Below are positions 27,527 through 36,376 of a stretch of DNA of 64,000 nucleotides, one piece after another (position 1 is the stretch's first letter; the number at the start of each line of letters is the position of its first letter). Source of the DNA: Ferrithrix thermotolerans DSM 19514 (GTDB taxonomy: Bacteria > Actinomycetota > Acidimicrobiia > Acidimicrobiales > Ilumatobacteraceae); NCBI GenBank assembly GCA_945862025.1, contig CAMAWU010000002.1:1-64000 (forward strand), read 5' to 3'. The translations under genes were made by a program, and so were the position numbers. Under the pieces are notes generated by a model, which searched no databases, was not told where the DNA came from, and worked only from the letters and a program-made list of their open reading frames with translations.

Positions 27527-30380
27527 CAAAAGACTCAAGAGGTTCGCAAGAGCAAATTAAATTACGGTCGCCAAATGCAGCATCAATTCGTGAAACGGGC
27601 ACGAAGTATCCTCGTGCGCGCATTGCTGATATCGGATATGCGGCTTGCGCTTGCGAATATTTTCGTTGCCAGTCACTGCACAATTCTTCAACGGTATGCG
27701 GAGCGTGATGTAATGGCGAATCTTCGTGAGAGATTTGGCCACTCGCGATTTGTGTAATCTCCCTGTGAATTGAAATCATCGCATTGCAAAACCTGTCAAG
27801 TTCTTCAATCGTTTCACTTTCAGTTGGCTCAATCATAAAAGTGCCTGGCACTGGAAAACTCATAGTTGGAGCATGAAAGCCATAGTCCATTAATCGCTTT
27901 GCAATATCGTCATTTGTCACGCCGGTATTTTTTGTAATTTCTCTAATATCGATAATGCATTCATGAGCAACGAAATGATTTTTGCCACGGTACAAAACTG
28001 GATAGAAATCATTGAGTCTTGCGGCCACATAGTTAGCACTCAGAATTGCGTGCATTGTTGCACTACGTAGACCTTGTGCTCCCATTAGTTTTATGTACAC
28101 CCAAGAAATCGGCAGGATCGATGCAGAACCATATGGTGCTCCTGAAACGGCGCCAACTTTATGTTCATCGAAACTAGATAGTGGGTGAGCCGGAAGAAAT
28201 TCAGCGAGATGCAGTTTTACGGCAACAGGTCCGACGCCTGGCCCGCCGCCACCATGTGGAATGCAGAATGTCTTATGTAGGTTGAGGTGGCTAACGTCGG
28301 CACCGAACTCGCCAGGCTTTGCAACGCCAACCAACGCATTTAAATTTGCTCCGTCAAGATAAACCTGTCCACCAAAAGAGTGGATCATTTCACAAATTTC
28401 GGTGACCTGTTGTTCGAACACGCCGTGTGTCGAAGGGTAAGTAATCATCAATGCTGCAAGTCTGTCTTTAGATAATTCACATTTTGAACGCAAATCAATT
28501 AGGTCGACATTTCCGCGATCATCACAAGCGACTACGACTACGGTCATTCCAGCCATAACAGCGCTTGCAGCATTCGTGCCATGAGCGCTACTTGGAATCA
28601 GACATATAGATCGCTGGTCGTCGTGGCGACTGCGGTAATAAGCACGAATCGCTAGCAGCCCTGCTAGTTCGCCTTGACTACCGGCATTTGGTTGCAGGCT
28701 TACTTTGTCGTAGCCAGTTACTTCAACCAGCATGGCGCACAATTCGTCCACGAGTTGCGTGTTACCTGCCAAATCTAGGTCAGGTGCGAATGGATGAATC
28801 TTGGCAAATTCTGACCAAGAGATTGGAATCATCTCGGTGGTTGCGTTCAGTTTCATTGTGCAAGAGCCAAGTGGAATCATTGTTCGATCTAGCGCTAAAT
28901 CTTTATCGGCGAGTCTGCGTAAATATCGCAGCATCTCGTGCTCGGTGCGATATTTCGTAAATGCAGATTGACTAAGAAAGTCGTCCGTGCGACGCATCTG
29001 CTGAGAAATGCCCAACTCGCAAGTTGCATCAAGCGAGTTCAAATCTACGGTAATTTCAAAAATTTCAAAGATTGATTGAAGTGTCGCAACGGTACTAGTT
29101 TCATCAAAACTTATCCCGATTGTCTTTTCATCTATTATGCGAAATAAAATATTCTGCTTCAGTGCCCGAGTTGCGATTATCGCACTCGATACAACTTGGA
29201 TTTGCAAAGTATCAAACCAGTGATGGTTGACGACGACTACTCCAGCATTTCGTAAACCAGCAACAGTGATAGAAGTAAGTCGGTGCACTCGTTCGGCTAT
29301 TCGTTGTAGCCCGTCTCGACCGTGCCACACCGCATAGAAACTTGCGATGTTGGCAAGCAATGCCTGCGCCGTGCAGATATTAGATGTGGCTTTTTCTCGT
29401 CTGATGTGCTGTTCACGAGTTTGGAGAGCAAGGCGTAATGCTGGGCGTCCAGCAGTATCTGTGCTTACTCCAACTAGCCGCCCAGGAAGCGCACGCGCAT
29501 GAGTTTCGCTCGTCGCCAAAAACGCTGCGTGAGGACCACCACCACCCATCGGCACACCAAACCTCTGAGCCGAACCAATTGCGATATCAAAGCCGAGCTC
29601 ACTTGGTTTTGTCAGCAAGACGCAGGCCAGTAAATCGCAAGCAACAATTGCAATTCCATTTTGTGCATGTACGCAGTCGCATACTTGGCGAACTTTTTCG
29701 GTCGAAATAATCTCGCCATTTGATCCAGGCCATGAGATGAGAGCGCCGAAACAACTTGTAGATTTCATTTCTTCTAACGACACAAGTTCAATTGTCAGAT
29801 CTATTGCAGTTGCGCGCGTACGCAACACAGAAATAATTTGTGGGTGAGTATTTTCGTCGACGGCAAAAACTACCGAGTCAGATTTGCTGAGTCGAAGGGT
29901 CATTGTCATCGCCTCGGCTGCGGCGGTTGCTTCATCCAACAACGATGCATTGGCGATATCGAAACCTGTGATCTCGGTAATCATTGTCTGAAAGTTAAGC
30001 AGTGCTTCAAGTCGACCTTGACTGATCTCGGGTTGGTAGGGCGTATACGCGGTGTACCATGCTGGATTTTCTAAAACATTTCGAGCAATCACTGGAGGAG
30101 TGATCGTGTCGTAGTAACCCATGCCGATCAAACTCGTGCGCACTTTATTTTTTTTGGCAATCACACGTAACTCATCTAACACATCTGTCTCAAGCATTGG
30201 CTTACCCAAGTTCAGGGGCTTTGTTTGAAATATAGAACCGGGGACAGTTAGAGCGATCAGTTCCTCAATGTCTGTGACGCCGAGAGTCTGCAGCATCTTC
30301 GCCTGAGATTGCGGATCTATTCCGATGTGGCGGGAAATAAACGCATCACGGTCGATCAACTGGTCAAGTGTCTGTCTCAT
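27510..30380 (-). CDS. gcvP: Glycine dehydrogenase (decarboxylating), P protein
   Basis: FISRHIGID; YTPYQPEISQGRLEALLNFQ; LNLHKTFCIPHGGGGPGVGP. Start refined to ATG 30380. Confidence 0.96.
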   Translation of the reverse strand: MRQTLDQLIDRDAFISRHIGIDPQSQAKMLQTLGVTDIEELIALTVPGSIFQTKPLNLGKPMLETDVLDELRVIAKKNKVRTSLIGMGYYDTITPPVIARNVLENPAWYTAYTPYQPEISQGRLEALLNFQTMITEITGFDIANASLLDEATAAAEAMTMTLRLSKSDSVVFAVDENTHPQIISVLRTRATAIDLTIELVSLEEMKSTSCFGALISWPGSNGEIISTEKVRQVCDCVHAQNGIAIVACDLLACVLLTKPSELGFDIAIGSAQRFGVPMGGGGPHAAFLATSETHARALPGRLVGVSTDTAGRPALRLALQTREQHIRREKATSNICTAQALLANIASFYAVWHGRDGLQRIAERVHRLTSITVAGLRNAGVVVVNHHWFDTLQIQVVSSAIIATRALKQNILFRIIDEKTIGISFDETSTVATLQSIFEIFEITVDLNSLDATCELGISQQMRRTDDFLSQSAFTKYRTEHEMLRYLRRLADKDLALDRTMIPLGSCTMKLNATTEMIPISWSEFAKIHPFAPDLDLAGNTQLVDELCAMLVEVTGYDKVSLQPNAGSQGELAGLLAIRAYYRSRHDDQRSICLIPSSAHGTNAASAVMAGMTVVVVACDDRGNVDLIDLRSKCELSKDRLAALMITYPSTHGVFEQQVTEICEMIHSFGGQVYLDGANLNALVGVAKPGEFGADVSHLNLHKTFCIPHGGGGPGVGPVAVKLHLAEFLPAHPLSSFDEHKVGAVSGAPYGSASILPISWVYIKLMGAQGLRSATMHAILSANYVAARLNDFYPVLYRGKNHFVAHECIIDIREITKNTGVTNDDIAKRLMDYGFHAPTMSFPVPGTFMIEPTESETIEELDRFCNAMISIHREITQIASGQISHEDSPLHHAPHTVEELCSDWQRKYSQAQAAYPISAMRARGYFVPVSRIDAAFGDRNLICSCEPLESFATSLQ

Positions 30381-30409
30381 TATGGTGCCTCTTTTTGGAT
30401 GTGCGGAAT

Positions 30410-30615
30410 TACGCACCCCAACTGTCTTGGCACCTGAGAGCTTCCTGAGCGACGTATCGCTCAGTTTCCCCTTCGGTAGATGAATGACCGTTAAATCAAA
30501 CATCGTTTTCCAGTGTCGCCACTTCAAACGGTCTGTTTACCTGAGAGGTTCCGGGGTGGTTGCTCCTTCGGTGTAACTGCACTGGCTGTGTAGGCACTCT
30601 TCCGTACAAAAGTAT
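30410..30615 (-). promoter_or_regulatory. Tandem (two-aptamer) glycine riboswitch upstream of gcvP
   Basis: Minus strand: CGGAAGAGTGCC...CACCGAAGGAGCAA...CCTCTCAGGTAAACAGACCGT, then ...CTACCGAAGGGGAAA...GCTCTCAGGTGCCAAGACAGT. Confidence 0.92.
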
Positions 30616-30625
30616 TAGCAACTCA

Positions 30626-30635
30626 ATCGTACTAT
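30626..30635. promoter_or_regulatory. Putative overlapping divergent -10 elements (ATCGTACTAT)
   Basis: + TACTAT 6 nt before ATG 30642; - TACGAT just upstream of the riboswitch. Confidence 0.55.
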
Positions 30636-30641
30636 GTTCTA

Positions 30642-31388
30642 ATGACGATGATGAACGAATCACAAGTCGCTTCGGCGATCGCCCCGATTATTGGATCTCT
30701 CGGAGCCGAATACATGCTTGATTCAGATACGGCCGCGACTGGCGCGGCTGCAGGTTATAAGAGCAGTTTTGATTTTTACTTTGCAGGTCGCGGTGGGGTA
30801 TTGGGTGATGTAGATGCTGATGTGATTTACGCAGCATTTATGTTTTTTGATCGTGCTCTAGTCGAGAAACTTTGGACTAGAAGCATCAAGGTCGAAGGTG
30901 CTCGTGCCGCAGGCAAACGCTATTTGCAGAGCTGCGATAGTTGGGGTCGCAAACATTTAAGTAATGTTCCCGATCTTGAAAAATTTATTGGTCCTGCAGC
31001 AAAGCTTGTAGCAGGTGTCGACGCGTCAGGACTCTCGTTATTTGCTGCCGTCAGGGCAGAGCTATTGCCAACTGATACACCAGCATTGGCCTACCGGCTA
31101 ATCGATTCACTGCGCGAACTTCGCGGTTGCTACCACATTGCTGCTCTGGTGTCGCATGGTTTATCTGGGCTGCAGGCAACGCTTGCAAATGAAAACAATG
31201 AAGCCATTGCAAAAATGCACGGCTGGGCGCCACCATACCCTGACTGTTCTAGTTTCGTTGAACAGCGCCAAGCCGCTGAAGTCACTACAAATAATGCAAT
31301 GGCACGAGCAATTGCGGCTTGTCTTTCAACAACCGAAATGAACACTCTCGCCACCGAAATCACTCGCATCAATAAATCTATTAGTTGA
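30642..31388 (+). CDS. Uncharacterised actinobacterial protein (SCO6745-like)
   Basis: ORF with GYKSSFDFYFAGRGGVLGDVDADVIYAAFMFF; family recognised from memory. Confidence 0.6.
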   Translation: MTMMNESQVASAIAPIIGSLGAEYMLDSDTAATGAAAGYKSSFDFYFAGRGGVLGDVDADVIYAAFMFFDRALVEKLWTRSIKVEGARAAGKRYLQSCDSWGRKHLSNVPDLEKFIGPAAKLVAGVDASGLSLFAAVRAELLPTDTPALAYRLIDSLRELRGCYHIAALVSHGLSGLQATLANENNEAIAKMHGWAPPYPDCSSFVEQRQAAEVTTNNAMARAIAACLSTTEMNTLATEITRINKSIS

Positions 31389-32664
31389 TAGTTCCGTAGC
31401 TGCCTTTGTCACCTGTCTTGTTTGTTATAAGTACCTCATTGATTGCAAGTTGCAAGTCGTGGGTGAATTGCAAAATCTTGTCGTGATGAATTGCGTTGAC
31501 AGTGCAATGCAGCGAATCTGGTGGAGCCTGGCGATCGACATACCAACCATGTCGGGCGAGTTCATCAGCCACAGCAAAAACATTTAGCGCCGCAGGGTCT
31601 TTGGCGCCAAAGCAGATCAGCGTCGTCTGTGGTTTTGCTCGAAGACATAAACGATCATTTGAAGAAATAAAAGATGCGATTTGTAAAGTTGCCTCTCGAG
31701 CCTCGCGCGTCAGTCGCAAATAGCCGTCTTCTCCGAGGTGGTGCATCACAGCCCATGCACTGGCCATCGCCCCGCCAGATTTTGTGCCGAGCATTCCCGA
31801 TGATGCGTAAACTCCGCCAAGCCAATTATCCGTAAAAAAGCCCTGAAACGATCTGAGGTATTTGCTTGCGTACATAATCACCGAGGCACCTTTTGATGTG
31901 TAGCCAAACTTATGCAAGTCCACAGAAATTGAACTCACACCAGGAACTTGAAGATTCCATGCTGGAATCTTTTCACCAAGCCTCGACAAATAGGCGAGAG
32001 TTACACCACCCATACAAGCGTCTACATGACAGTTAATGTTGTGATCAATCGCTACCTGGGCAATTCCAGTTACATCGTCAACAACACCTTGAGGGTATTG
32101 CGGCGCTGAGGCCACGATCAAAACAGTATTTGAGTCAACACAGGTACGCATCGCACTAACGTCGGCGCGCCAATCAGCACCGACTGCAACGCGCCTTGAC
32201 TCAACTCCAAAATAAGCACAAGCCTTATCGAATGCAGCATGCGCTGAAGTCGGCAAAACAATATTTGGCTGGGTGATAGCACGTTCTTTAAGCAGCCGAT
32301 CTCGAGCCGCCTTGACAGCCATCAGGATGCTTTCTGTGCCTCCCGAGGTCATAAAGCCTGCGGAGTCGCTAGTCGCCCCGAGCCAACTGCCAGCCATAGC
32401 CACAACATCGGACTGGATCTGTCTCAGGCTTGGAAACGCGTCGGTACTCAGCGCATTCTCTCCGCTAAAGCGTCTGTAAGCCTCCTCAGCGACCGAAATT
32501 GCCTCGGCACCAGCGTGGTAGGCGAGGCTGAACGCTCGACCCTCGCGCCATGCAACATCGTTGACCCGCAAATCTTCTAGCGCCTGAAAAACTTTCTCTG
32601 GCGACAATCCGACTTGCGGCAAAGACTTTGTAGAAGTCGGGGATGGTTTATTTTGAGCAGACAT
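31381..32664 (-). CDS. PLP-dependent group II decarboxylase / sphingosine-1-phosphate-lyase-like enzyme
   Basis: TSGGTESILMAVKAAR; SVDLHKFGYTSKGASVIMY. Confidence 0.85.
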   Translation of the reverse strand: MSAQNKPSPTSTKSLPQVGLSPEKVFQALEDLRVNDVAWREGRAFSLAYHAGAEAISVAEEAYRRFSGENALSTDAFPSLRQIQSDVVAMAGSWLGATSDSAGFMTSGGTESILMAVKAARDRLLKERAITQPNIVLPTSAHAAFDKACAYFGVESRRVAVGADWRADVSAMRTCVDSNTVLIVASAPQYPQGVVDDVTGIAQVAIDHNINCHVDACMGGVTLAYLSRLGEKIPAWNLQVPGVSSISVDLHKFGYTSKGASVIMYASKYLRSFQGFFTDNWLGGVYASSGMLGTKSGGAMASAWAVMHHLGEDGYLRLTREAREATLQIASFISSNDRLCLRAKPQTTLICFGAKDPAALNVFAVADELARHGWYVDRQAPPDSLHCTVNAIHHDKILQFTHDLQLAINEVLITNKTGDKGSYGTIN

Positions 32665-32749
32665 TGCTGGTTTGAAACCTCTCTACATTAACTTTACATA
32701 ACTAACATTATGGGCGCAAACGTCCAAACAGGGCAAAAACGAAAAACAG

Positions 32750-33121
32750 TTAGGCAGCACGACTCGGGCTCGGATGAAGTTGATCTTGCGCAAGTGGTTT
32801 GGCGGCTTGCAGTAACCACCGCAACGCAGCTTTGTAATCGCGTGTCGTAGGGTCAACCATCGGATCCAGATCTGCCTCAACATCGGCGATTGCACATTTG
32901 AGGACATAAACCTGGTCACGCAGCGCGTCAAGTTCTTTTCGGGCAATTACCAATTCATCTTCGCTGAGTTGCAGTTCGTTGGCTCGTTGCCGGGCAACCC
33001 AGTCCCATTGCCGACATGCTTGGCAGCAAAACCGCCGTGGGCGCCCAGCGCCCGTGGGTTGTTCGACTGGCGACCTACACCAATGGCATCGCCCACCACT
33101 TGAAGCGCTTAATTTTGTCAT
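32750..33121 (-). CDS. Hypothetical zinc-ribbon protein
   Basis: CHWC...RRFCCQAC then coiled-coil-like region; leaderless-type start. Confidence 0.65.
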   Translation of the reverse strand: MTKLSASSGGRCHWCRSPVEQPTGAGRPRRFCCQACRQWDWVARQRANELQLSEDELVIARKELDALRDQVYVLKCAIADVEADLDPMVDPTTRDYKAALRWLLQAAKPLAQDQLHPSPSRAA

Positions 33122-33207
33122 GACAAAAACCTACGACACGAATGATGACTTTTGGTGGATTGTTTGACGGTTGTTTAAAAATGTTGCGGTAACGGCACAC
33201 TGAACGA

Positions 33208-34275
33208 GTGACTAAACAAGTAATTTCCGCTCCAGCCCCCACTCGCCTGTTCACCTCTGACAATGCGGCAGGTGTACACCCAGATGTCGTTGCAGCGATC
33301 GTGCGTGCAAACGAGTCGCATGCGCTCGCCTACGGGCTCGATAAATATACAAAGCAGGCTAAGGACGCGTTCTCGAAACTTTTTGATGCTGATGTGCGCA
33401 CAGAATTTGTTTTCGGTGGCACAGGAGCCAATGTGCTGGCGCTTGCCTGCATCTTAAAGCCAGCCGAAGCAGTTGTCTGTACATCCTGGTCGCATATCGC
33501 GGTCGACGAAACTGGTGCACCTGAAAGAATTCTTGGCGCGAAATTAATTGATCTGCCTTCGCTAGACGGAAAACTTCGACCACAAGATTTGCACAGTGTT
33601 TCGCATTTGCGCGGGCATGTTCATCATGTCCAACCTGCGGTCGTTTCGATCACTCAGTCGACTGAACTTGGTACGGTTTATTCACCAAGCGAAGTTCGCG
33701 AAATTTGTGACACTGCTCACGAACTCGGGATGCTCGTACACATGGATGGTGCACGGCTAAGTAACGCTGCGGCTGTCTACGGCGCAACTCCAGAAGCGTT
33801 AAGAAGTTTCACAATCGACGCAGGCGTCGACGTCCTAAGTTTTGGTGCGATGAAAGCCGGGATCATGTTCGGTGAAGCAGTTGTATTTCTGAAACCACAT
33901 CTTGGTAACCGGGCCGAATATATTCAAAAACAAATTACACAGTTGAATTCAAAGATGCGCTTCATCTCTGCGCAGTATGTTGAGTTGTTTCGTGATGGGC
34001 TTTTCTTTCGACTCGGCGAGCAAGCCAACGCGATGGCACTCGCTCTCTTTGAGCGAACCAAACATCACAAAGCGCTTCAATTAGATCGAGCGCCACAAGT
34101 CAATAGTTTGTACCCGATCCTCGCCCAACCGGCTCGAAGCGCTCTGCAAGATTGGTCTTTTTTCTGGGATTGGGATGTCGCGGCCCAGCAGGTTCGCTGG
34201 ATGACGGCTTGGGACACGACGCTCGCCGATGTTGAGGCTTTTGCTGTTGGGGTCGATCAAGCCCTCAAAATGTAG
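33208..34275 (+). CDS. Low-specificity threonine aldolase / beta-eliminating lyase family
   Basis: FTSDNAAGVHPDV; VFGGTGANVLAL; VHMDGARLSNAA; SFGAMKAG. Confidence 0.88.
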   Translation: MTKQVISAPAPTRLFTSDNAAGVHPDVVAAIVRANESHALAYGLDKYTKQAKDAFSKLFDADVRTEFVFGGTGANVLALACILKPAEAVVCTSWSHIAVDETGAPERILGAKLIDLPSLDGKLRPQDLHSVSHLRGHVHHVQPAVVSITQSTELGTVYSPSEVREICDTAHELGMLVHMDGARLSNAAAVYGATPEALRSFTIDAGVDVLSFGAMKAGIMFGEAVVFLKPHLGNRAEYIQKQITQLNSKMRFISAQYVELFRDGLFFRLGEQANAMALALFERTKHHKALQLDRAPQVNSLYPILAQPARSALQDWSFFWDWDVAAQQVRWMTAWDTTLADVEAFAVGVDQALKM

Positions 34276-34292
34276 GGTTTTCGGCTTCTTGC

Positions 34293-34307
34293 TTTACAAT
34301 TTGTAAA
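34293..34307. promoter_or_regulatory. Perfect 15-bp palindrome TTTACAATTTGTAAA upstream of whiB-like gene
   Basis: TTTACAA-T-TTGTAAA read directly. Confidence 0.55.
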
Positions 34308-34363
34308 TTAATTTATCTAGATGTAATTGACTGATCAGTTATTTATCGGCTAGTTTGTCGCTT

Positions 34364-34666
34364 ATGGCGGGGTCAGACTTCTTCATCAAGCGACTTGAAA
34401 CTGATGACAAATGGATGAATGACGCAGCTTGCCGTGGACTCAGCGATGTATTTTTTCCGACTCCCGCTGAACGACCACAAGCCCGTGAGCAGCGAGAATC
34501 GATGGCTCGCGAGGTTTGTTTAACTTGTCAAGTGCAGACAACGTGTCGAGAGTTTGCGCGTAACCACCACGAATACGGTTTTTGGGGTGGAGAATCTGAA
34601 GAACAACGGCATCAGGCAGGTTTTCATTTGATCGCGCCAATTGGGATTAGATCTAACACTCGATAA
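34364..34666 (+). CDS. WhiB-family iron-sulfur transcriptional regulator
   Basis: C...CLTCQVQTTC...GFWGGESEEQR; start refined to ATG 34364. Confidence 0.93.
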   Translation: MAGSDFFIKRLETDDKWMNDAACRGLSDVFFPTPAERPQAREQRESMAREVCLTCQVQTTCREFARNHHEYGFWGGESEEQRHQAGFHLIAPIGIRSNTR

Positions 34667-34700
34667 CTGTGCGATAAATAATCTGCGAGACTAATCAGCA

Positions 34701-35777
34701 ATGATTAAGGTGGTAGCAGATTCGCTTCCTGATGCTGTTGAAAATGTCCGTGATGCTTGGTCAAATTTTGGAGATCCAAGAAAGATAGTTAAATTCGTTG
34801 AAGTCAGTGCACATGTCTCAACGAATCGTGTGTTTCGTCTGACGTTGTCGGACGATTCGCATTTAATTGCCAAAGTTAGTTCTTACGGTTCGTATTTCCT
34901 TTTTGCTGAAGATCACGATCGTCTTGCTCGTTGTAGTGCGCAACTGCGTGGTGGACGCTGGTCTGGATTCTTGGCGGATGTTCTCTTCAAGAACGGTCGA
35001 CCTTACACCTGGTACGACGGGTCTTGTTGGGCTGCGTTCTATACCGATGTTCAACGCAACGACGGACTTCCTCGCATCTTGACTGATGACGATGTTGTCA
35101 CTCTTGCGCAAGAAATCGCCGAGTTTCACTTGGCATGTTCAGCAATTTCGCCAACACTGCCCCCCACTTCTAATTCTGTGAAGGGAGATGCAGTCCATCT
35201 GTATGACCTACTTCGTGAGCCACAGGCAACGCAGAACTTTGGTTTGGGCGCCGGTGATATTTCGACTTTGCAGCGTTGCACACACGATCTATTGATGCAT
35301 CTTGAAAAAGTACATTATGACGAGTGGTTGCGGATTCCAATTCTGGTGGATTGGAATCTCGGTAATTTCTCCGTTGAACCAAACAGACGGGGGTCAAACG
35401 AATCGTTTCGGTTATCTACAAGATGGGATTATGACTGGTTTCGTGTTGAGTCACGGTTGCTCGATTTCTATTTTCTGAGTCGAGTTTCTTCAAGCACCGG
35501 AGATAAAACTCAGTTTTCGTATTCGGCGCACATGCTCACCGAACAACGCTTTCTTCGGTTTCTGTCGGCGTATCACGAAATTTATCCGTTGAGTCGCGTT
35601 GAGATTGAATTCTTACCGTATGCATACCGATTTTTTATTCTCAACTATGTAATCCGCGAAGGCGCTCGATTTTTTAGACCCGATCTTTGCGCACAGTTTC
35701 GTCAAGACGCCGCCCGTGGATATTTAATTAATTCCGAAAAACTTGACTTAACTGAACTGTTAAAAATTGTTGACTAG
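34701..35777 (+). CDS. Aminoglycoside-phosphotransferase/kinase-like protein
   Basis: LVDWNLGNF and RWDYDWFRVE resemble kinase catalytic/metal motifs; weak. Confidence 0.5.
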   Translation: MIKVVADSLPDAVENVRDAWSNFGDPRKIVKFVEVSAHVSTNRVFRLTLSDDSHLIAKVSSYGSYFLFAEDHDRLARCSAQLRGGRWSGFLADVLFKNGRPYTWYDGSCWAAFYTDVQRNDGLPRILTDDDVVTLAQEIAEFHLACSAISPTLPPTSNSVKGDAVHLYDLLREPQATQNFGLGAGDISTLQRCTHDLLMHLEKVHYDEWLRIPILVDWNLGNFSVEPNRRGSNESFRLSTRWDYDWFRVESRLLDFYFLSRVSSSTGDKTQFSYSAHMLTEQRFLRFLSAYHEIYPLSRVEIEFLPYAYRFFILNYVIREGARFFRPDLCAQFRQDAARGYLINSEKLDLTELLKIVD

Positions 35778-36295
35778 TCGCGAATTTTGCGCAACTGAGT
35801 CGCAAAAAGTTTGCCTTTTTTGACATAGACATCAACTCCGGAAGTTATATCGCTTTGTCGGGCTCGACCTTCTTTGATCACCGCTGGTGAACCCACAGCC
35901 AGCGCACCTGGTGGAACGATCATGTCGTTGAGAACGACGCTATTAGCGCCGACAATTGCGCCTGTGCCAACCACAGCACGATGGAGCACTATTGCACCCG
36001 AAGATACTTGCGCCCCAGATTCAATCGTGCATGATTCAAGGTGAACCATATGACCGATCACGCAGTCGTCGCCGACAATTGTTGGTGTTGCGGGCATGGT
36101 GTGGATGACTGTGTTGTCTTGGATGCTCGTGCGCTTTCCAATTTTGATTTCACCATCGTCACCTCGCAGAACAGCGCCTGCCCAGATCGTTGATTCAGCA
36201 CCAATTTCGACTGATCCAATGATCACAGCCTCAGGGTGGACAAAAGCAGTCTCATCAATCTTTGGCTCGCGAGATCCAAGCGCGTAAATAGCCAC
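35774..36295 (-). CDS. Gamma-class carbonic anhydrase family protein
   Basis: Left-handed beta-helix hexapeptides; DNTVIHTMPATPTIVGDDCVIGHMVHLESC; start refined to GTG 36295. Confidence 0.88.
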   Translation of the reverse strand: MAIYALGSREPKIDETAFVHPEAVIIGSVEIGAESTIWAGAVLRGDDGEIKIGKRTSIQDNTVIHTMPATPTIVGDDCVIGHMVHLESCTIESGAQVSSGAIVLHRAVVGTGAIVGANSVVLNDMIVPPGALAVGSPAVIKEGRARQSDITSGVDVYVKKGKLFATQLRKIRD

Positions 36296-36376
36296 GAAAT
36301 TACGATAGCCAATTTTTTGGATTGCCTTCGCATTGCACTGGGGCAATTGTCCGCTTTTGCGCTACCGTAAAGGCTC

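Noticed and set aside
30381-30527. N-terminal extension of gcvP
   Set aside because: Sequence is riboswitch aptamer 2 and leader; a normal GcvP N-terminus starts at 30380
34355-34363. TTG start of WhiB protein
   Set aside because: The TTG overlaps the TAGTTT -10-like element; ATG 34364 fits the window-wide leaderless pattern
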